A stretch of 7,118 bases of DNA from Dehalococcoidia bacterium. Its GTDB lineage: Bacteria; Chloroflexota; Dehalococcoidia; E44-bin15. Position 1 is the stretch's first letter. Each line of letters opens with the position of its first letter. Position numbers and translations under genes: made by a program. Positions 5,350 through 7,118 of the stretch are shown here, piece after piece. Under the pieces are notes generated by a model. The model was not told the DNA's origin, ran no database searches, and saw only the letters and a program-made list of their open reading frames with translations. Where the stretch lies: NCBI GenBank assembly GCA_030619615.1, contig JAUXBC010000038.1, positions 1 to 7,118 of the forward strand, given 5' to 3'.

Positions 5350-6654
5350 ATGCGGAAGGTTTTTTTTATTGGACTGCTGCTGCTTGGGCTCTCCCTTCTA
5401 ATATCGGGGGAGGTGAGCGCAGCCAACCCGGGCATCGATGTCCTCAGGGTCGACGGGACGATCAACCCCGTCCTTGCTGGCTACATTGACAGGGGTATCG
5501 GGCTTGCTGAGGAGCATGGAGCTGTCTGCATCATTGAGCTCGATACACCGGGTGGGCTCGATACCTCGATGCGCGACATCGTGCAGCGCATCCTCGAGGC
5601 AGATGTCCCCGTAGCGGTCTATGTGCCCCCTGGGGCAAGGGCTGCCTCAGCGGGAGCCTTTATCACCATGGCGGCTCACGTGGCAGCGATGGCACCGGGA
5701 ACGGCTATTGGCGCCGCCCACCCTGTTGCCATCGGCGAGGACGGGATGGATGAGACCATGGCGGAGAAGGTGGTCAACGACGCCGTGGCCTATATCAGAA
5801 GCATCGCCGAGATGAGAGGTCGCAACGCCGACTGGGGAGAGGCTGCGGTGAGGGAAAGCGCCTCGGTAAGCGCTGAGGAGGCCCAAGCGCTGGGGGTCAT
5901 CGATATCGTTGCCGATAGCCTGGATCAGCTCGTCTCCCAGCTTGATGGATGGCAGGTAACGCTCTTAAGCGGGGAGGTGGTCACCCTGGATACCGGGAAT
6001 GCCGACATCAACTATATTGACATGGGGGCCACGGAGCGGTTTATGTTCACCATCTCAGACCCCAACATCGCCTATATCCTTTTGAGCCTGGGAATGATGG
6101 GGATTTTTTTCGAGCTTGCCAGTCCCGGGTCGATCTTTCCCGGGGTTGTCGGTGCCATCTGCCTTTTACTTGGTTTCTATTCTCTGGGGATGCTTCCCGT
6201 TAACTACGCTGGGGTGCTACTGATCGTTCTCGCCTTTGGCCTCTTTGTAGCGGAGGTTTTCGTCACCAGTCACGGTTTGCTTGCCCTGGGGGGCATTGCC
6301 TCTTTGACCATAGGCTCGATGGTCTTGATGAGCAATCCAATGTTTCAGATAAATAAAGGTCTCATCGCCGCGGTGGTGATCGTCATCACCGCCTTTTTCG
6401 TCTTCGCCGTAGGGGCAATCGTGCGCAGCCATCGCGTGCGGCAACAGACGGGGCGAGAGGCGATGGTGGGCAAGGTGGCGGTGGCCCGAACACCCCTCGA
6501 CCCCACAGGCACCGTTTTCGTGCATGGGGAGCGCTGGGAGGCAACAGTGGATGAAGGGAGAGTTGAGCCTGGAGAGGAGGTGGTGATTACCAAGGTCGAT
6601 GGCTTAAGACTCAGGGTGACCAGGAAAAATAAAGAAGGAGGTGAAGAAAAATGA
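5350..6654 (+). CDS. nfeD: NfeD-type membrane-bound ClpP-class serine protease (long form)
   Basis: Membrane protease of the long NfeD family (archaeal PH1510-like), which works with SPFH proteins in membrane quality control. From ATG 5350 it has 434 residues. Residues 1-24 form a signal peptide (hydrophobic 4-19, VSA at 22-24). About 28-200 is the ClpP/SppA-like protease domain, with ELDTPGGLDTSM at 63-74, the likely nucleophile S100 in ARAASAGAF (96-104) and the likely general base K140 in MAEKVV. Several membrane segments follow at roughly 238-256, 262-282, 287-306, 309-328 and 337-358. A C-terminal NfeD OB-fold-like domain spans about 366-427. An in-frame TTG at 5344 would add two residues. 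Neither start has a Shine-Dalgarno sequence, and the ATG coincides with the predicted transcript start. It overlaps the slipin gene by 4 nt (ATGA). Family assignment is firm; substrate unknown. Confidence 0.92.
   Translation: MRKVFFIGLLLLGLSLLISGEVSAANPGIDVLRVDGTINPVLAGYIDRGIGLAEEHGAVCIIELDTPGGLDTSMRDIVQRILEADVPVAVYVPPGARAASAGAFITMAAHVAAMAPGTAIGAAHPVAIGEDGMDETMAEKVVNDAVAYIRSIAEMRGRNADWGEAAVRESASVSAEEAQALGVIDIVADSLDQLVSQLDGWQVTLLSGEVVTLDTGNADINYIDMGATERFMFTISDPNIAYILLSLGMMGIFFELASPGSIFPGVVGAICLLLGFYSLGMLPVNYAGVLLIVLAFGLFVAEVFVTSHGLLALGGIASLTIGSMVLMSNPMFQINKGLIAAVVIVITAFFVFAVGAIVRSHRVRQQTGREAMVGKVAVARTPLDPTGTVFVHGERWEATVDEGRVEPGEEVVITKVDGLRLRVTRKNKEGGEEK
6635..6644 (+). promoter_or_regulatory. 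Strong ribosome binding site of the slipin gene
   Basis: AAGGAGGTGA, a near-perfect match to the anti-Shine-Dalgarno sequence, 6 nt before ATG 6651 and inside the nfeD 3' end. It contrasts with nfeD itself, which has none. Confidence 0.85.
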
Positions 6655-7118
6655 ATTGGATATTGCTTGGCTTAGTAGCCTTTGTGCTGCTCATCGTACT
6701 GCCGGCTGCCATAAAGGTCGTGTACCAGTATGAGGCTGGGGTGGTGTTTCGGCTGGGTCGACTGGAGAGAACGAGAGCGCCCGGGATACGCTTCATCATC
6801 CCCTTCCTTGACCGCATGCGCAAGATAGACACCCGCACCGTCACCATGGATGTCCCCTCGCAGGAGGCGATCACTAGGGACAATGTGACTCTCAAGGTCA
6901 ATGCCGTGGTCTACTTCAGGGTGATGCACCCCGAGGCTGCCGTAGTTGAGGTCTATGACTACAGGCTGGCAACCTATCAGATCGCCCAGACCACCTTGAG
7001 AAGCGTGCTCGGTCAGTCCGAGCTTGACGAATTGCTGGCGCAGCGTGAGAAGCTGAATCAAACGCTGCAGCGGATCATCGATGAGCAGACGGAGCCCTGG
7101 GGGATCAAGGTGAGCGTG
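6651..7118 (+). CDS. Slipin/stomatin-like SPFH protein, N-terminal part (cut by window edge)
   Basis: SPFH (band 7) membrane scaffold protein; slipins oligomerise at membranes and are typically encoded beside NfeD proteases, which can cleave their C-terminal tail. Translated by hand: 156 codons are visible before the right edge, of a usual 250-270. Residues about 3-22 are one hydrophobic N-terminal anchor. The SPFH domain then begins with YEAGVVFRLGR. The slipin-typical stretches VPSQEAITRDNVTLKV, NAVVYFRV and AQTTLRSVLGQSELDELL follow, then the start of the helical region (REKLNQ). The start overlaps the nfeD stop as ATGA, so translation is coupled. No frameshift is seen. The slipin subfamily cannot be settled from the N-terminal part. 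Confidence 0.92.
   Translation, partial: MNWILLGLVAFVLLIVLPAAIKVVYQYEAGVVFRLGRLERTRAPGIRFIIPFLDRMRKIDTRTVTMDVPSQEAITRDNVTLKVNAVVYFRVMHPEAAVVEVYDYRLATYQIAQTTLRSVLGQSELDELLAQREKLNQTLQRIIDEQTEPWGIKVSV

Overview
The window fits a bacterial chromosome of moderately high GC. It holds a five-gene histidine-biosynthesis operon on the minus strand and a divergent two-gene membrane operon on the plus strand. HisZ implies a lineage using the hetero-oligomeric HisG/HisZ form of ATP phosphoribosyltransferase. GTG starts, tight gene packing and an apparently leaderless gene are compatible with a Chloroflexota (Dehalococcoidia-like) or similar uncultured lineage. That placement is a low-confidence inference; no marker gene settles it. 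There are no RNA genes, mobile elements, CRISPR arrays or terminators that I can support.

Minus strand, read right to left from about 5264: hisZ (start corrected to 5242), hisG (start GTG 4013), an unexpected zinc-dependent phospholipase C-like gene (2579-1818), hisD (start GTG 1831) and hisC (start ATG 494, cut by the left edge). Junctions are a 4-nt overlap, a 27-nt gap, a 14-nt overlap and a 2-nt gap, so this is almost certainly one transcription unit. HisZ plus HisG catalyse the first step of the pathway. HisC and HisD catalyse late steps. The remaining his genes are presumably beyond the left edge or elsewhere.

The standout is hisG. At 468 residues it is about twice a short-form HisG, because it contains two complete HisG domains in tandem in one unbroken frame. 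The copies have decayed in complementary places. The first keeps the N-terminal K-G-R motif but has lost the PRPP-binding T-G-x-T loop. The second keeps the T-G-x-T loop but has D-G-H in place of K-G-R. An internal ATG with a Shine-Dalgarno-like sequence sits exactly at the start of the second domain. I know of no description of such an enzyme, but I could not search.

The stretch 5243-5349 between the divergent operons holds two back-to-back sigma70-type promoters. The leftward one gives hisZ a leader of only about 22 nt, with no room for an attenuator or T-box. The rightward one places its -10 box 8 nt before the best nfeD ATG, which predicts a leaderless or nearly leaderless mRNA. Plus strand: a long NfeD-type membrane serine protease (5350-6654), overlapping by ATGA with a slipin/stomatin-like SPFH gene (6651 to the right edge). 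This is a well-known gene pair in membrane quality control.
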